Positions 46,874 to 54,945 of a DNA stretch of 64,000 nt are shown piece by piece. Location: NCBI RefSeq assembly GCF_023074055.1, contig NZ_JADPKR010000097.1:62001-126000 (forward strand). Direction: 5' to 3'. Origin of the DNA: Bradyrhizobium sp. 141 (GTDB lineage: Bacteria > Pseudomonadota > Alphaproteobacteria > Rhizobiales > Xanthobacteraceae). The position numbers and the translations under genes are program-made. Under the pieces are notes generated by a model that was not told the DNA's origin, did not search any database, and saw only the letters and a program-made list of their open reading frames with translations. Position 1 is the stretch's first letter. Every line of letters begins with the position of its first letter.

Positions 46874-48013
46874 ATGGCCCTCGTCCTCACCGAAGAACAA
46901 TCGATGCTCCGCGATAGCGCGCGCGGGCTGGTCAGCGACAAGGCGCCGGTGTCGCACCTGCGCCATTTGCGCGACAGCAAAGACCCCACCGGCTTCTCCA
47001 AGGAGTTTTGGCACTCCTTCGCCGAGATGGGCTTTGCCGGCCTGCTCGTGCCGGAAGAATTCGGCGGCAGCGGGCTCGGCTATGTTGAGGCCGGAATCGT
47101 GATGGAGGAGATCGGCCGCACCTTGATGCCGTCGCCGTTCCTCGCCACCAGCGTGGTTGCAGCCTCAGCGCTGAACCGTGGCGGCAATGCCGCGCAGAAG
47201 TCGGACTATCTGCCGAAGATCGCGAGCGGCTCGCTGCTCGCGACGCTGGCGATCGACGAGGGCGCGAAACATCGCCCGCTGCAGACAAGCTTGCAGGCTG
47301 TGCGCGCCGGCAACGGCTTCAAGCTCTCGGGCGCCAAGGCCCTGGTGGTCGACGGCCACGTCGCCGATCTCCTGATCGTTGCCGCGCGCACCGCAGGCTC
47401 CGCGGGAGAGCGTGACGGCCTGACGCTGTTCCTGGTCAACCCCAAGGCCAAGGGCGTCGCGATCGAACGCACCATCATGGTCGACGCGCACAATGCGGCG
47501 CGGATCGAGCTCGCCAATGTGGAAGTCAATGCGGACAGCGTGCTCGGAGAAGTCGATCAGGGTGCCGCTCTGCTCGACGGCGTGCTCGACATCGGCCGCG
47601 GCGCGGTCGCCGCTGAAATGGTCGGTCTCAGCGAAGAAGTCTTTGGCCGCACCGTCGAGTACCTCAAGAACAGAAAGCAATTCGGCAAGCTGATCGGCGA
47701 ATTCCAGGCGCTGCAGCACCGCGCCGCCGAGCTCTATGTCGACATCGAGATCACCCGCGCCGCCACCATGAAGGCGCTGCAGGCACTGGATGCCGATGTC
47801 GCCAAGGCCGCCTCAGCCGTCGCCGTGGCAAAGGCCCGCGCCGGCACCACCGCGACGCGCGCGGTGCAGGAGGGCGTGCAGATGCATGGCGGCATGGGCA
47901 TGACCGACCAGTTCGACATCGGCTTCTTCATGAAGCGCGCACGGGTGTGCGAGGAATTGTTCGGCGACGCCAACTACCACACCGAGCAGCTGGCGCGCGC
48001 GCGGGGGTATTGA
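46874..48013 (+). CDS. Acyl-CoA dehydrogenase (probable small-type partner)
   Basis: 379 residues from ATG 46874 (MALVLTEEQSML), where similarity to the family begins. Contains LLVPEEFGGSGLGYVEAGIVMEEIGRTL, an internal region shorter and less canonical than in the upstream gene (IASGSLLATLAIDEGAKH in place of the usual EPGAGSD segment), YLKNRKQFGKLIGEFQALQH and the C-terminal MHGGMGMTDQFDIGFFMKRARV. The missing consensus FAD/substrate segment suggests it may be the partner of the 45507-46721 protein in a heteromeric dehydrogenase. Confidence 0.9.
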   Translation: MALVLTEEQSMLRDSARGLVSDKAPVSHLRHLRDSKDPTGFSKEFWHSFAEMGFAGLLVPEEFGGSGLGYVEAGIVMEEIGRTLMPSPFLATSVVAASALNRGGNAAQKSDYLPKIASGSLLATLAIDEGAKHRPLQTSLQAVRAGNGFKLSGAKALVVDGHVADLLIVAARTAGSAGERDGLTLFLVNPKAKGVAIERTIMVDAHNAARIELANVEVNADSVLGEVDQGAALLDGVLDIGRGAVAAEMVGLSEEVFGRTVEYLKNRKQFGKLIGEFQALQHRAAELYVDIEITRAATMKALQALDADVAKAASAVAVAKARAGTTATRAVQEGVQMHGGMGMTDQFDIGFFMKRARVCEELFGDANYHTEQLARARGY

Positions 48014-48023
48014 ACGGGGACCT

Positions 48024-48106
48024 GTAGCCCGGATGGAGCGTAGCGTAATCCGGGGTCGCTCCGCGGCGGCACCGTCCCGGATTGCGCTTCGCTCCATCCG
48101 GGCTAC
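48024..48106. repeat. Intergenic palindromic repeat, family G
   Basis: Arms GTAGCCCGGATGGAGCG and CGCTCCATCCGGGCTAC-like (GCTCCATCCGGGCTAC), with inner TAATCCGGG and CCCGGATTG. Single copy in the window, directly after the dehydrogenase stop. Confidence 0.75.
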
Positions 48107-48127
48107 GGCCGCACAATCAGTTCGTTC

Positions 48128-48210
48128 GTCATGGCCGGGCTTGTCCCGGCCATCCACGTTCTTAACGCGTCCCTAAAACGTGGATGCCCGGGACAAGCCC
48201 GGGCATGACG
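48128..48210. repeat. Intergenic palindromic repeat, family C copy 3
   Basis: Arms GTCATGGCCGGGCTTGTCCC and GGGACAAGCCCGGGCATGAC, inner CATCCACGTT and ACGTGGATG. It lies between convergent genes, next to family G. Confidence 0.8.
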
Positions 48211-48269
48211 ATTGAGAGCGATGTGCGAGCCTTGAACCAAACTCGCAATGACGGCTGATAGACCGCCAT

Positions 48270-49310
48270 CTACCTCATCGGTGGTGCATACTGCACGCCA
48301 CCGGCGTTCCACAGCTGGTTCATGCCGCGCGGGATCTTCAGCTTCGACTTCTCACCGATGTTGCGCTCGTACATCTCGCCGTAATTGCCGACGTGGCGGA
48401 TGATGCGGGCCGCCCAGTCCTTGGTGAGGCCGAGCTGCTCGCCGTAACTGCCTTCGGTGCCGACGAGGCGCATCACTTCGGGCTTCTTCGACTTCAGGGC
48501 CTCGTCGATGTTCTCCGAGGTGACGCCGAGCTCTTCGGCGTTGATCATCGCGTACAACGTCCACTTCACGATCATCATCCAGTCGTCGTCGCGCTGGCGC
48601 ACCACCGGGGCGAGCGGCTCCTTGGAGATCATGTCCGGCAGGATCATGTTGTCGCCGGGCTTCGACAGGTTTATCCGCAGCGCGTAGAGCTGCGAGACGT
48701 CGGCGCTTAGCGTGTCGCACTTGCCGGTGTCGTAGGCCTTCACGACGTCGTTGAGGTTTTCGAACTTCACCTCGTCATACTTCATGTTGTTGGCGCGGAA
48801 GTAGTCGGCGACGTTGAGCGCCGTGGTGGTGCCGGCCTGCACGCAGACCTTGCTGCCGGTCAGGTCCAGCGAGGTCTCCTTGTTGCGCGAACGCGGCAGC
48901 ATGAAGCCTGCGCCGTCGTAATAGGCGACCGCGGGGAAATAGAGGTCGTAGTCGAGCTCGCGCGCCATGCTCCAGGTCGAGTTGCGCGAGAGGATGTCCA
49001 CCTTGCGGCTCTGCAATTCCTTGAAGCGCTCGCTGGCATCGAGCGGGATGAACTTCGCCTTGCCCGGGTCGTTGAAGATCGCCGCGGCCACCGCGCGGCA
49101 GAAATCGACGTCGAAGCCGGCCCAGTTCTTGTTGTCTTCGGAGTAGGAGAAGCCCGGCAGGCCCTTGTTGACGCCGCACAGCACCTCGCCGCGGCGCACG
49201 GTGCGCTTCAGCGTACGGGTGTCGTAGAATTCGTAGATGATGGCCAGAACGGCGACCAGCACGGCGACCGCGAGCCCGATCAGCAGGCCGCCTCGAAAAC
49301 TGCGCATCAT
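48270..49310 (-). CDS. Amino acid ABC substrate-binding protein (AapJ-like), membrane-anchored
   Basis: 346 residues. The mature part is a type II binding protein of the general L-amino acid (AapJ/BztA) group: LKRTVRRGEVLCGVNKGLPGFS, DVDFCRAVAAAIF, DILSRNSTWSMARE and VCVQAGTTTALNVADYF. The N-terminus (GLLIGLAVAVLVAVLAIIYEFY) is a long hydrophobic helix without an evident signal peptidase site, so it may stay membrane-anchored. No AapQMP transporter genes are adjacent; an L,D-transpeptidase gene lies immediately upstream. The role is therefore either an orphan transport receptor or sensing. Confidence 0.9.
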   Translation of the reverse strand: MMRSFRGGLLIGLAVAVLVAVLAIIYEFYDTRTLKRTVRRGEVLCGVNKGLPGFSYSEDNKNWAGFDVDFCRAVAAAIFNDPGKAKFIPLDASERFKELQSRKVDILSRNSTWSMARELDYDLYFPAVAYYDGAGFMLPRSRNKETSLDLTGSKVCVQAGTTTALNVADYFRANNMKYDEVKFENLNDVVKAYDTGKCDTLSADVSQLYALRINLSKPGDNMILPDMISKEPLAPVVRQRDDDWMMIVKWTLYAMINAEELGVTSENIDEALKSKKPEVMRLVGTEGSYGEQLGLTKDWAARIIRHVGNYGEMYERNIGEKSKLKIPRGMNQLWNAGGVQYAPPMR

Positions 49311-49360
49311 GTTGCTCTCGAAAAATCGGGAAAAGGAGTGGGGACGAAGAAAGGGGATAT

Positions 49361-49954
49361 TTAGAGTTCAGGCTTCTGCCGGATGACCACCTTGGTGCCA
49401 ACAGGGACGCGGTCGTAGAGGTCGGCGACGTCATTGTTGACGAGACGGAAGCAGCCCGAAGACACCTTGGTGCCGATCGTGTCGGGACGGTTGGTGCCGT
49501 GGATGCGGTAGACCGTGGTGCCGAGATACATGGCCCGGGCGCCGAGCGGATTGCCGGGGCCGCCGGCCATGAAGCGCGGCAGATAGGGCTGGCGCTGGAT
49601 CATCTCCGACGGCGGCGTCCAGTCCGGCCATTCCTTCTTGTTGGTGATGGTCACCAGCCCCTGCCACTGGAAGCCGTCGCGGCCGACGCCGATGCCGTAG
49701 CGGATTGCGCGCCCGCCCGGCTGAACCAGATAGAGGTGCCGCTCGGCGGTCGAGACGATAATCGTGCCCGGCGGTTCGGTGGTGCGGAAATAGACGACCT
49801 GCTTCTGCCATTCCGGCTCGAGCTGGTAGGCCTCGTCGGCGACCAGGCCCGGCTCGTCGCCGCGGTCGGGCTGCTGGGCGGATGCTTGCGGAGCGGACAG
49901 AATAAGCCCCACGGCAGCCATGAACATCCCGGTCAGGCGACGAAAATCCGTCAT
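49361..49954 (-). CDS. L,D-transpeptidase (YkuD family)
   Basis: 197 residues with a Sec signal peptide (cleavage after ASAQ, about residue 27). The YkuD catalytic domain spans about residues 62-195: TIIVSTAERHLYLVQPGGRAIRYGIGVG opens it and HGTN...SSGCFRL supplies the His152/Cys168 pair. It cross-links peptidoglycan through meso-diaminopimelate residues or attaches proteins to it in the periplasm. It is 50 bp upstream of the AapJ-like gene on the same strand and may share its transcript. Confidence 0.92.
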   Translation of the reverse strand: MTDFRRLTGMFMAAVGLILSAPQASAQQPDRGDEPGLVADEAYQLEPEWQKQVVYFRTTEPPGTIIVSTAERHLYLVQPGGRAIRYGIGVGRDGFQWQGLVTITNKKEWPDWTPPSEMIQRQPYLPRFMAGGPGNPLGARAMYLGTTVYRIHGTNRPDTIGTKVSSGCFRLVNNDVADLYDRVPVGTKVVIRQKPEL

Positions 49955-50320
49955 CTCAAGTTCTCCCCGCTGCCACAGCGCAAATCATTCCAAAGGCATC
50001 AAACCTGAGGGGCATGTTCATGGCAAGTTGATGGCGCGCCGCCCTGGTATGTCACGAGAATGCCTATGGTTTTTTGACGGAGCCGGGCAATGCCACAAAC
50101 AGGGGATGGCGCGAAAAGCATAGGGCTGTGGCGGCTGGGCTAGGTGCGCTCCCTCCCCCGCCTGCGGGGGAGGGTCGGGGAGAGGGTGTCTCCGCATTGG
50201 GATACTCCCCCAGAGGAAAAACCCTCACCCGCGCCTCCGGCGCGACCTCTCCCGCAAGCGGGAGAGGCGCAGATCGAGTTCGTGGTGAGATCAACCTCGA
50301 CAACGGGCAATAGATGCCAG
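49955..50320. other. Intergenic region containing repeat B2
   Basis: A 366-bp gap. 49955-50130 holds the likely promoter region of the L,D-transpeptidase gene and no recognisable gene; 50146-50270 is a family B palindrome; the remaining 50 bp up to the membrane protein stop show nothing notable. Confidence 0.5.
50146..50270. repeat. Intergenic palindromic repeat, family B copy 2
   Basis: Left hairpin CCTCCCCCGC/GCGGGGGAGG, right hairpin CCTCTCCCGC/GCGGGAGAGG, and middle arms GAGAGGGTGTCTCC and AAAACCCTCACCC with a small inner GCGCCTCCGGCGC hairpin. Confidence 0.85.
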
Positions 50321-51295
50321 TCAGATCTTGTTGCTCTCCGCCGCGATCCCCAGCCGCCGGAAGATCTCCGTCCCCACGGCGCGGGCCTCGAGCCTTGAGC
50401 CGATGCGCGGGCTGCGAAACCTCCGCCCCGAGTGCAATCGGATCACGACGATGCAGTGCTCGTCCTCGGACCGGCCGCGGCGCTCGACCGTGATCGTCTT
50501 CACGTCAGGTCCCGCGATGTGGTCGGCGCGCAGGCTGCCGTCGCCCCACAGGCGTTCGACGCGGATATCGCTCTCGCGGATGATCCAGAAGGCGCCGGTC
50601 ACGAGGTTGGCGTATCGGTGTACGGCAAACGCGGCGAGCGCGCCGACCGGCAGCAGCATGATGTCGACATGGCTCGGCGACAGCCCACGCCAGAGCTTGT
50701 AGGCGTAAGGCACGGCGCACAGCGCGACCGCGATCAGCGACACGATCCGGATGTCGCGAGCGGGAAACGGCTCGAGGGGATCGCCGAGATGCATCTCGGG
50801 ATTGCTGGCATCGAGCGGATTGGCGGGATCCTCGACATTGGGAACGTCGAACTGCGCGGCGATCCGGGCCACGGTGTCGCGAACATGGGTGACATCGGAG
50901 ATCGGCGGCGACGTCAGGCGCTCCCCCGAGGCCAGCGTGAAGACAAGCTGAAAGCGCGCCTTCACCCGCTTGCTGCCGGGAACCTGCAACGCCGTGATGT
51001 CGTCTCTTACGACGATCCGCGTACGGAGCTTCCCGAATGGACTTTGCCGCCCGATCAGGATCTCGTTCGGTGTGATGATCCATACCACCGCCGGCGCCAC
51101 CATGATGCCGACGACGAATCCTGCCCCCACGAGCAGCGCCACCACCGAGATGATGATTTCCAGGGTGTCATGCGTGAACAGGCCCGGCGTAAAGCACAGC
51201 GCAACCGCGGCCGCGCAGCTGGCCACGATCAGCCGCTGCGCGATCGAGGAGCCTTCACGAAGGCGGATGTCGTTATTGATGGTCGTGTCGTCCAT
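50321..51295 (-). CDS. Membrane protein with internal tandem duplication, function unknown
   Basis: A 324-residue protein not assigned to a family. It consists of two similar modules, each a pair of transmembrane helices (about 21-40 and 44-73; 183-200 and 211-235) followed by a cytoplasmic beta-rich domain of about 80 residues. The two soluble parts align over their length: VWIITPNEILIGRQ with FWIIRESDIRVERL, and VFTLASGERLTSPPI with VIRLHSGRRFRSPRI, each ending in a helix (TVARIAAQFDVP; AVGTEIFRRLGIA). The arrangement recalls bacterial PH-domain (YdbS/DUF304-like) membrane proteins. It is monocistronic in this window. Confidence 0.85.
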   Translation of the reverse strand: MDDTTINNDIRLREGSSIAQRLIVASCAAAVALCFTPGLFTHDTLEIIISVVALLVGAGFVVGIMVAPAVVWIITPNEILIGRQSPFGKLRTRIVVRDDITALQVPGSKRVKARFQLVFTLASGERLTSPPISDVTHVRDTVARIAAQFDVPNVEDPANPLDASNPEMHLGDPLEPFPARDIRIVSLIAVALCAVPYAYKLWRGLSPSHVDIMLLPVGALAAFAVHRYANLVTGAFWIIRESDIRVERLWGDGSLRADHIAGPDVKTITVERRGRSEDEHCIVVIRLHSGRRFRSPRIGSRLEARAVGTEIFRRLGIAAESNKI

Positions 51296-51396
51296 TGCGG
51301 GCGGCTGATTGCGTCAGCGCGAAAGTCCACGGACGGGTCCGTGGAGTCAAGCAACAAGGGCGACAACTGAACAAGCCGCGCGATGCCGGTGCGGCG

Positions 51397-51960
51397 TCAG
51401 CTGTTGACGTTCAACAGCTTCGCCACGGTGCGGTCGATCTCGTCGTAGCTGCCTTCGCCGGCGTGCTGGAACACGATCTTGCCGGTCTGGTCGATGATGT
51501 ACTGCGCCGGCCAATACTGGTTGCGGTAGGCGTTCCAGGTCTTGGACTCATTGTCCTGTGCCACCGGATAGGTGATGCCGTGACGCTTCAGCGCGGCCTG
51601 GACGTTGGAGGCCGAGCGCTCGAACGGGAATTCCGGGGTGTGCACGCCGACCACGACGAGGCCCTTGTCTTTGTATTTGGCGTAGAGGTCGGTGACGTGC
51701 GGCAGCGTGTTGACGCAGTTGACGCAGCCATAGGTCCAGAAATCGACCAGCACGACCTTGCCGCGGAGGTCGGCGATACCAAGCGGCTTCGAATTGAACC
51801 AATTGTTGATGCCGGTGAAATCAGGTGCGGTCTGCTGGCTCGCGGCAGCGGTGACGACGGGCGCCGCGCGGGCGGCCTCGTCGCAGATGCCGGGGATGAC
51901 GGCGCCGGTGATGGTGAAGCAGATCAGGGCAGCCGAAACGGCGAGCAATTTGAGAGTCAT
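51397..51960 (-). CDS. TlpA-like periplasmic thioredoxin
   Basis: 187 residues with a hydrophobic N-terminal signal or anchor (about residues 4-24). The redox motif is WTYGCVNC (Cys79-Cys82), an unusual CVNC active site in a TlpA/AhpC-TSA thioredoxin fold (FTGINNWFNSKPLGIADLRGKVVLVDFW; cis-Pro region ITYPVAQDNES). It is 31 bp downstream of a CcdA-type gene; such pairs carry electrons from cytoplasmic thioredoxin through CcdA to periplasmic disulfides or haem-protein maturation. Confidence 0.88.
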   Translation of the reverse strand: MTLKLLAVSAALICFTITGAVIPGICDEAARAAPVVTAAASQQTAPDFTGINNWFNSKPLGIADLRGKVVLVDFWTYGCVNCVNTLPHVTDLYAKYKDKGLVVVGVHTPEFPFERSASNVQAALKRHGITYPVAQDNESKTWNAYRNQYWPAQYIIDQTGKIVFQHAGEGSYDEIDRTVAKLLNVNS

Positions 51961-51991
51961 GGAAGCGTCCTCCGGTGAAGATGAGGGATGA

Positions 51992-52690
51992 TCACAGGCC
52001 GATCTGGCCGGTGGGGTAGAAGCCGGTGAGCCACGCCACGATCAGCGTGTCGTATTGGAAATACGCGGCGAGCGCGAAGCCGATCACGACGATGCCAAAG
52101 CCCTGCTGCAGCCGCGGCGAGATCCGCGAAAGGCTGCGCACCCGCGTGGTCGCGGCCTGGCCGCCATAGGCGATCGCCAGCATCGGGATCGCCGCGCCGA
52201 TCGCATAAGCGATCAGCAGCGTGCCGGCCCAGGTCAGGTTCTTCGAGGTCGCAACCAGCGTCAGGATCGAGCCGAGCACCGGGCCGGCGCAGGGCGTCCA
52301 GACCAGGCCGAGCGTGGTACCGAGGATGAGCCCGCCAAGCGCGCCCTCGCGTTGGGAGGCGCTGGAATTGCCGAGATCGACCCAGCCATTGAGCCGGATC
52401 GACAGCCATTCGAACGGCGCCGGCCACAGCATCAACAGGCCGAAGCCGAGCAGCAGGATCGAGGCCGCCTCGCGCAGCACGTTCGGATCGAAATCGAACA
52501 GCCGCGCGATCGCTCCGAGCAGCAGCGCGGTCGCCGAGAACGAGATGACGAAGCCGAGCGCGATCATCGCAGGGCGCAGATGCCCCGCGCGCCCGATCGA
52601 GGCGCCAAGCAGGATCGGCAGCATCGGCAGCGTGCAGGGCGCGGCGATGGTGAGAATGCCGGCGAGGAGAGCGAAGACAAGTTCGAGCAT
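51992..52690 (-). CDS. ccdA: CcdA-type cytochrome c biogenesis/thiol-disulfide transmembrane protein
   Basis: 232 residues and six hydrophobic helices of the DsbD-gamma/CcdA family. The two redox cysteines are visible in IAAPCTLPMLP (Cys19) and WTPCAGPVLG (Cys134), each in the diagnostic Pro-Cys context. It passes reducing equivalents across the inner membrane to its coupled TlpA-like partner, likely for cytochrome c or other periplasmic thiol proteins. A paralogous role as SoxV/SoxW-like partner of the Sox proteins is possible but the genes are 14 kb away. Confidence 0.9.
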   Translation of the reverse strand: MLELVFALLAGILTIAAPCTLPMLPILLGASIGRAGHLRPAMIALGFVISFSATALLLGAIARLFDFDPNVLREAASILLLGFGLLMLWPAPFEWLSIRLNGWVDLGNSSASQREGALGGLILGTTLGLVWTPCAGPVLGSILTLVATSKNLTWAGTLLIAYAIGAAIPMLAIAYGGQAATTRVRSLSRISPRLQQGFGIVVIGFALAAYFQYDTLIVAWLTGFYPTGQIGL

Positions 52691-52800
52691 GGCGCACTCG
52701 TGAAGGAGGTCACGAGGGCAGTTCGGAACGGATGCAGGGCGCGTTACACGGCGTCACGCCTTCGTGACGGGTGCGGTAGTTGCGAGCGGCACGGGAGGTA

Positions 52801-52950
52801 CGCTCCCCCCCGCCTGCGGAGGAGGGTTGGGGAGAGGGTATCTCCACAACGGGACACTGCCCCAGAGGAAAGAACCCTCACCCGCCGCGCGCGGGCCGAT
52901 GCTTCGCATCGCCCTGGGCGCGTCGGCCTCTCCCGCGCGCGGGAGAGGCG
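52801..52950. repeat. Intergenic palindromic repeat, family B copy 3
   Basis: 150-bp version of family B, left arm CCCCCCCGCCTGCGGAGGAGGG, right arm CCTCTCCCGCGCGCGGGAGAGG each written here as their halves GCCTGCGGAGG and CCTCTCCCGC/GCGGGAGAGG. It sits in the 489-bp gap between ccdA and the sigma factor gene, which otherwise holds only the hairpins below and no gene. Confidence 0.75.
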
Positions 52951-52986
52951 GGAGCCCGCGGCAACCACGCAGGCCCAAACACAAAA

Positions 52987-53017
52987 CGACCCGGAGGGGG
53001 GCATCCCGTCCGGGTCG
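52987..53017. terminator. Strong hairpin in the ccdA-sigma intergenic region
   Basis: Nine-base arms CGACCCGGA (52987-52995) and TCCGGGTCG (53009-53017) pair perfectly around a 13-base loop. No T-run follows on either strand, so it may be a 5'-leader structure of ccdA or a factor-dependent terminator. A second palindrome, GGTTTAACTAAACC, lies at 53033-53046. Confidence 0.35.
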
Positions 53018-53139
53018 CTGGAAGTCTTGGGAGGTTTAACTAAACCGTATGTCCGCTTTATAGGGGGGAAGTTTTTCCGCCTGATGTTGTGCTTTGTTTC
53101 AATTGTTTCGTGGGCGGTAACACTTCCGTGTCCCCAGGA

Positions 53140-53159
53140 AGGGCCCGACATCGGGCCCT
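53140..53159. terminator. Hairpin 20 bp downstream of the sigma factor stop
   Basis: AGGGCCCGA and TCGGGCCCT pair perfectly around a 2-bp centre, directly downstream of the ECF sigma gene in its transcription direction. It lacks a T-run but the position suits a terminator. Confidence 0.45.
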
Positions 53160-53179
53160 ATCCCTTTGAAATCGTTAGC

Positions 53180-53791
53180 TCAGGCGGCGAAACGCTCGAC
53201 GCCACAGCCCTTAAGCAATTCGGCCAGCTGCTTGCGGGCATAGAACATTCGCGTCTTCACGGTGCTCTGGGGGATGCCGATGATCTGGCCGACCTCCTCC
53301 ACCGACTTCTCGTGATAGTAGACGAGGTTGATGATCTCGCGATGCGCGGGCGACAGCTTCTGCACGCAGGCGCGCAGGATGGCGCTGGTGTCGCTGCGGT
53401 CGAGCGAGGTCTCGGGCGTCTCGGCATCGTCGGGAATCTGGCGCACGTCTTCCTGGTCGATGTCCTCGAAGCGTCGCTGGCGCATCGCGGTCAGGGCCTT
53501 GAAGCGGGCGATCGAGAGCAGCCAGGTCGAAACCTGCGAGCGGCCCTGGAACTGGCCGGCGGTCCGCCACACGTCCAAAAACACCTGGCTGACGAGGTCT
53601 TCCGCCGTGGTGGCGTCGCGCACGATGCGCAGGATGAAGCGGTACACCCGCACACTATGCCGGCAATAAAGGATATGCATCGACGTCCGGTTGCCGCCGG
53701 CAATGCTCTCGAGAAGCATGTCGTCCGAAGTCGCCTGAGCGGCGATGATGCTCTGGCTGGCCTGGGCGTTGATGGCGATGACGTTCCGCAT
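53180..53791 (-). CDS. ECF-type RNA polymerase sigma factor
   Basis: 203 residues from ATG 53791, with GGAG 8 nt upstream. Region 2 (-10 recognition and core binding) is at about residues 42-108: VYRFILRIVRDATTAEDLVSQVFLDVWR with STWLLSIARFKALTAMR. Region 4 (-35 recognition) is at about 140-195: AHREIINLVYYHEKSVEEVGQIIGIPQSTVKTRMFYARKQL-type HTH with IGIPQSTVKTRMFYAR. No anti-sigma gene is adjacent on either side, which is unusual for ECF factors. Upstream DNA carries repeated GAAAC half-sites. Confidence 0.93.
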   Translation of the reverse strand: MRNVIAINAQASQSIIAAQATSDDMLLESIAGGNRTSMHILYCRHSVRVYRFILRIVRDATTAEDLVSQVFLDVWRTAGQFQGRSQVSTWLLSIARFKALTAMRQRRFEDIDQEDVRQIPDDAETPETSLDRSDTSAILRACVQKLSPAHREIINLVYYHEKSVEEVGQIIGIPQSTVKTRMFYARKQLAELLKGCGVERFAA

Positions 53792-53858
53792 TGACTTGGC
53801 TCCCCGTAGCGCCGCAACCGAGCGGCGTTTCCTTGGACCGAAGTGTTAATGAGCCAAC

Positions 53859-53939
53859 GTTTCGGGACGTCTGCACGAAAAGGGGAAAATGGTTTCGTGC
53901 GCCCCCAAATTGTTTCGTCCGACGCGGGGCGACGAAACA
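53859..53939. promoter_or_regulatory. Clustered GAAAC half-sites with a 9-bp inverted repeat
   Basis: On the minus strand the sequences CCCGAAAC (53859-53866), CACGAAAC (53892-53899) and GACGAAAC (53912-53919) recur; the last forms with 53931-53939 a perfect inverted repeat TGTTTCGTC / GACGAAACA with an 11-bp spacer. The cluster lies 68-148 bp upstream of the sigma gene start. ECF -35 elements often contain GAAC/GAAAC, so autoregulation is possible. Confidence 0.4.
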
Positions 53940-54085
53940 TTCGGAGTAAAAAGTCGTGGAATTTCAATGTACGGAAAATACGGGGCGGCGTTCTCGGCAA
54001 GGCAGGAACGAATTTGCGCGCCTTGCGTTTGGTCGCGCCGCACCCATCGTCGCCGAGAGCGCGCGTAGCCAGGACGAACGATCTC

Positions 54086-54175
54086 GTAGGGTGGGCAAAG
54101 GCGCGAAGCGCCGTGCCCACGATCTTTCGCAAATATGGAGAGATTGGTGGGCACGCTTCGCTTTGCCCACCCTAC
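54086..54175. repeat. Intergenic palindromic repeat, family A copy 4
   Basis: Arms GTAGGGTGGGCAAAGGCGC and GCTTTGCCCACCCTAC, inner GTGCCCAC and GTGGGCAC. Positioned 22 bp downstream of the response regulator stop. Confidence 0.85.
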
Positions 54176-54197
54176 GGCACTTGGCGCGCCGTGCTGC

Positions 54198-54935
54198 CTA
54201 CGCCTTCTCGCCCGCCGGCGAGAATAGATAGCCGCCGCCGCGGATGGTGCGGATCACGGCCGGCTTGGCCGGATCGGGCTCGATCTTGCGGCGGATGCGC
54301 ATGATGCGCAAATCGACGGCGCGGTCGAAGGCTTCGGCGTCGCGTGCATTGGCCAATTCCAACAGGCGCTCGCGCGACAGCACGCGCTTCGGATTGGCCG
54401 CGAACACCTTCAGCAACCCGAACTCGGATGCGGTCAGCGGATGCTCGTTGCCCTCATCGTCGCGCAAGGCCTGGGCTTCGAGATCGAGCCATTTGGTGCC
54501 GAAGCGCACCAGCTGGTCCTTGTCGGATCTCGCCGCCGCCTTATCAGGCACTGCTGCCTTGGCTGGCGCGCTTCGTCGCAGCACCGAGCGGATGCGCGCC
54601 ATCAGCTCGCGCAGCTCGCAGGGTTTTGCCACGTAATCGTCGGCGCCGAGCTCGAGCCCCACGACGCGATCGATCGGGCTCGCGGTCGCCGTCAGCATGA
54701 TGACGGGCACGTTGATGCGGCTCTTGAGGTCGCGGATGATCGAGAGGCCGTCCTCCTCGGGCATGTTGAGGTCGAGCACGACGAGGTCGGGCATGCTGCC
54801 GTCGATCGCGGCGCGCAACGACTTGCCGCCGTCGCACAGCGTCACGGTGAAGCCGTGCATCTTGAGATAATCGCCGACCATCTCCCGGGCCGGGGCTTCA
54901 TCGTCGACGATCATGATGTGCTGGCTTTGGGTCAT
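54198..54935 (-). CDS. OmpR-family response regulator
   Basis: 245 residues. The receiver domain (1-120) has the acidic pair IVDDE, phosphorylatable Asp55 in LVVLDLNMPEEDG, switch residue in IMLTATA and Lys in DDYVAKP. The winged-helix domain (about 145-240) has ASEFGLLKVFAANPKRVLSRERLLELAN and VDLRIMRIRRKIE, ending IRTIRGGGYLF. It is the output of the kinase/binding-protein genes directly upstream (10-bp gap), and probably activates transcription of genes outside this cluster. Confidence 0.94.
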   Translation of the reverse strand: MTQSQHIMIVDDEAPAREMVGDYLKMHGFTVTLCDGGKSLRAAIDGSMPDLVVLDLNMPEEDGLSIIRDLKSRINVPVIMLTATASPIDRVVGLELGADDYVAKPCELRELMARIRSVLRRSAPAKAAVPDKAAARSDKDQLVRFGTKWLDLEAQALRDDEGNEHPLTASEFGLLKVFAANPKRVLSRERLLELANARDAEAFDRAVDLRIMRIRRKIEPDPAKPAVIRTIRGGGYLFSPAGEKA

Positions 54936-54945
54936 GGTCTCTGGA

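Larger units (their letters stand above)
53792..54197. other. Intergenic region upstream of the sigma factor gene
   Basis: A 406-bp gap with no credible gene. It contains the half-site cluster at 53859-53939 next to the sigma gene, an unremarkable 53940-54085 stretch, and family A repeat copy 4. Confidence 0.5.

Noticed and set aside
53843-54304. 153-codon open frame in the gap upstream of the sigma factor
   Set aside because: It passes through a family A repeat and into the response regulator antisense strand, with no ribosome binding site or recognisable domain.
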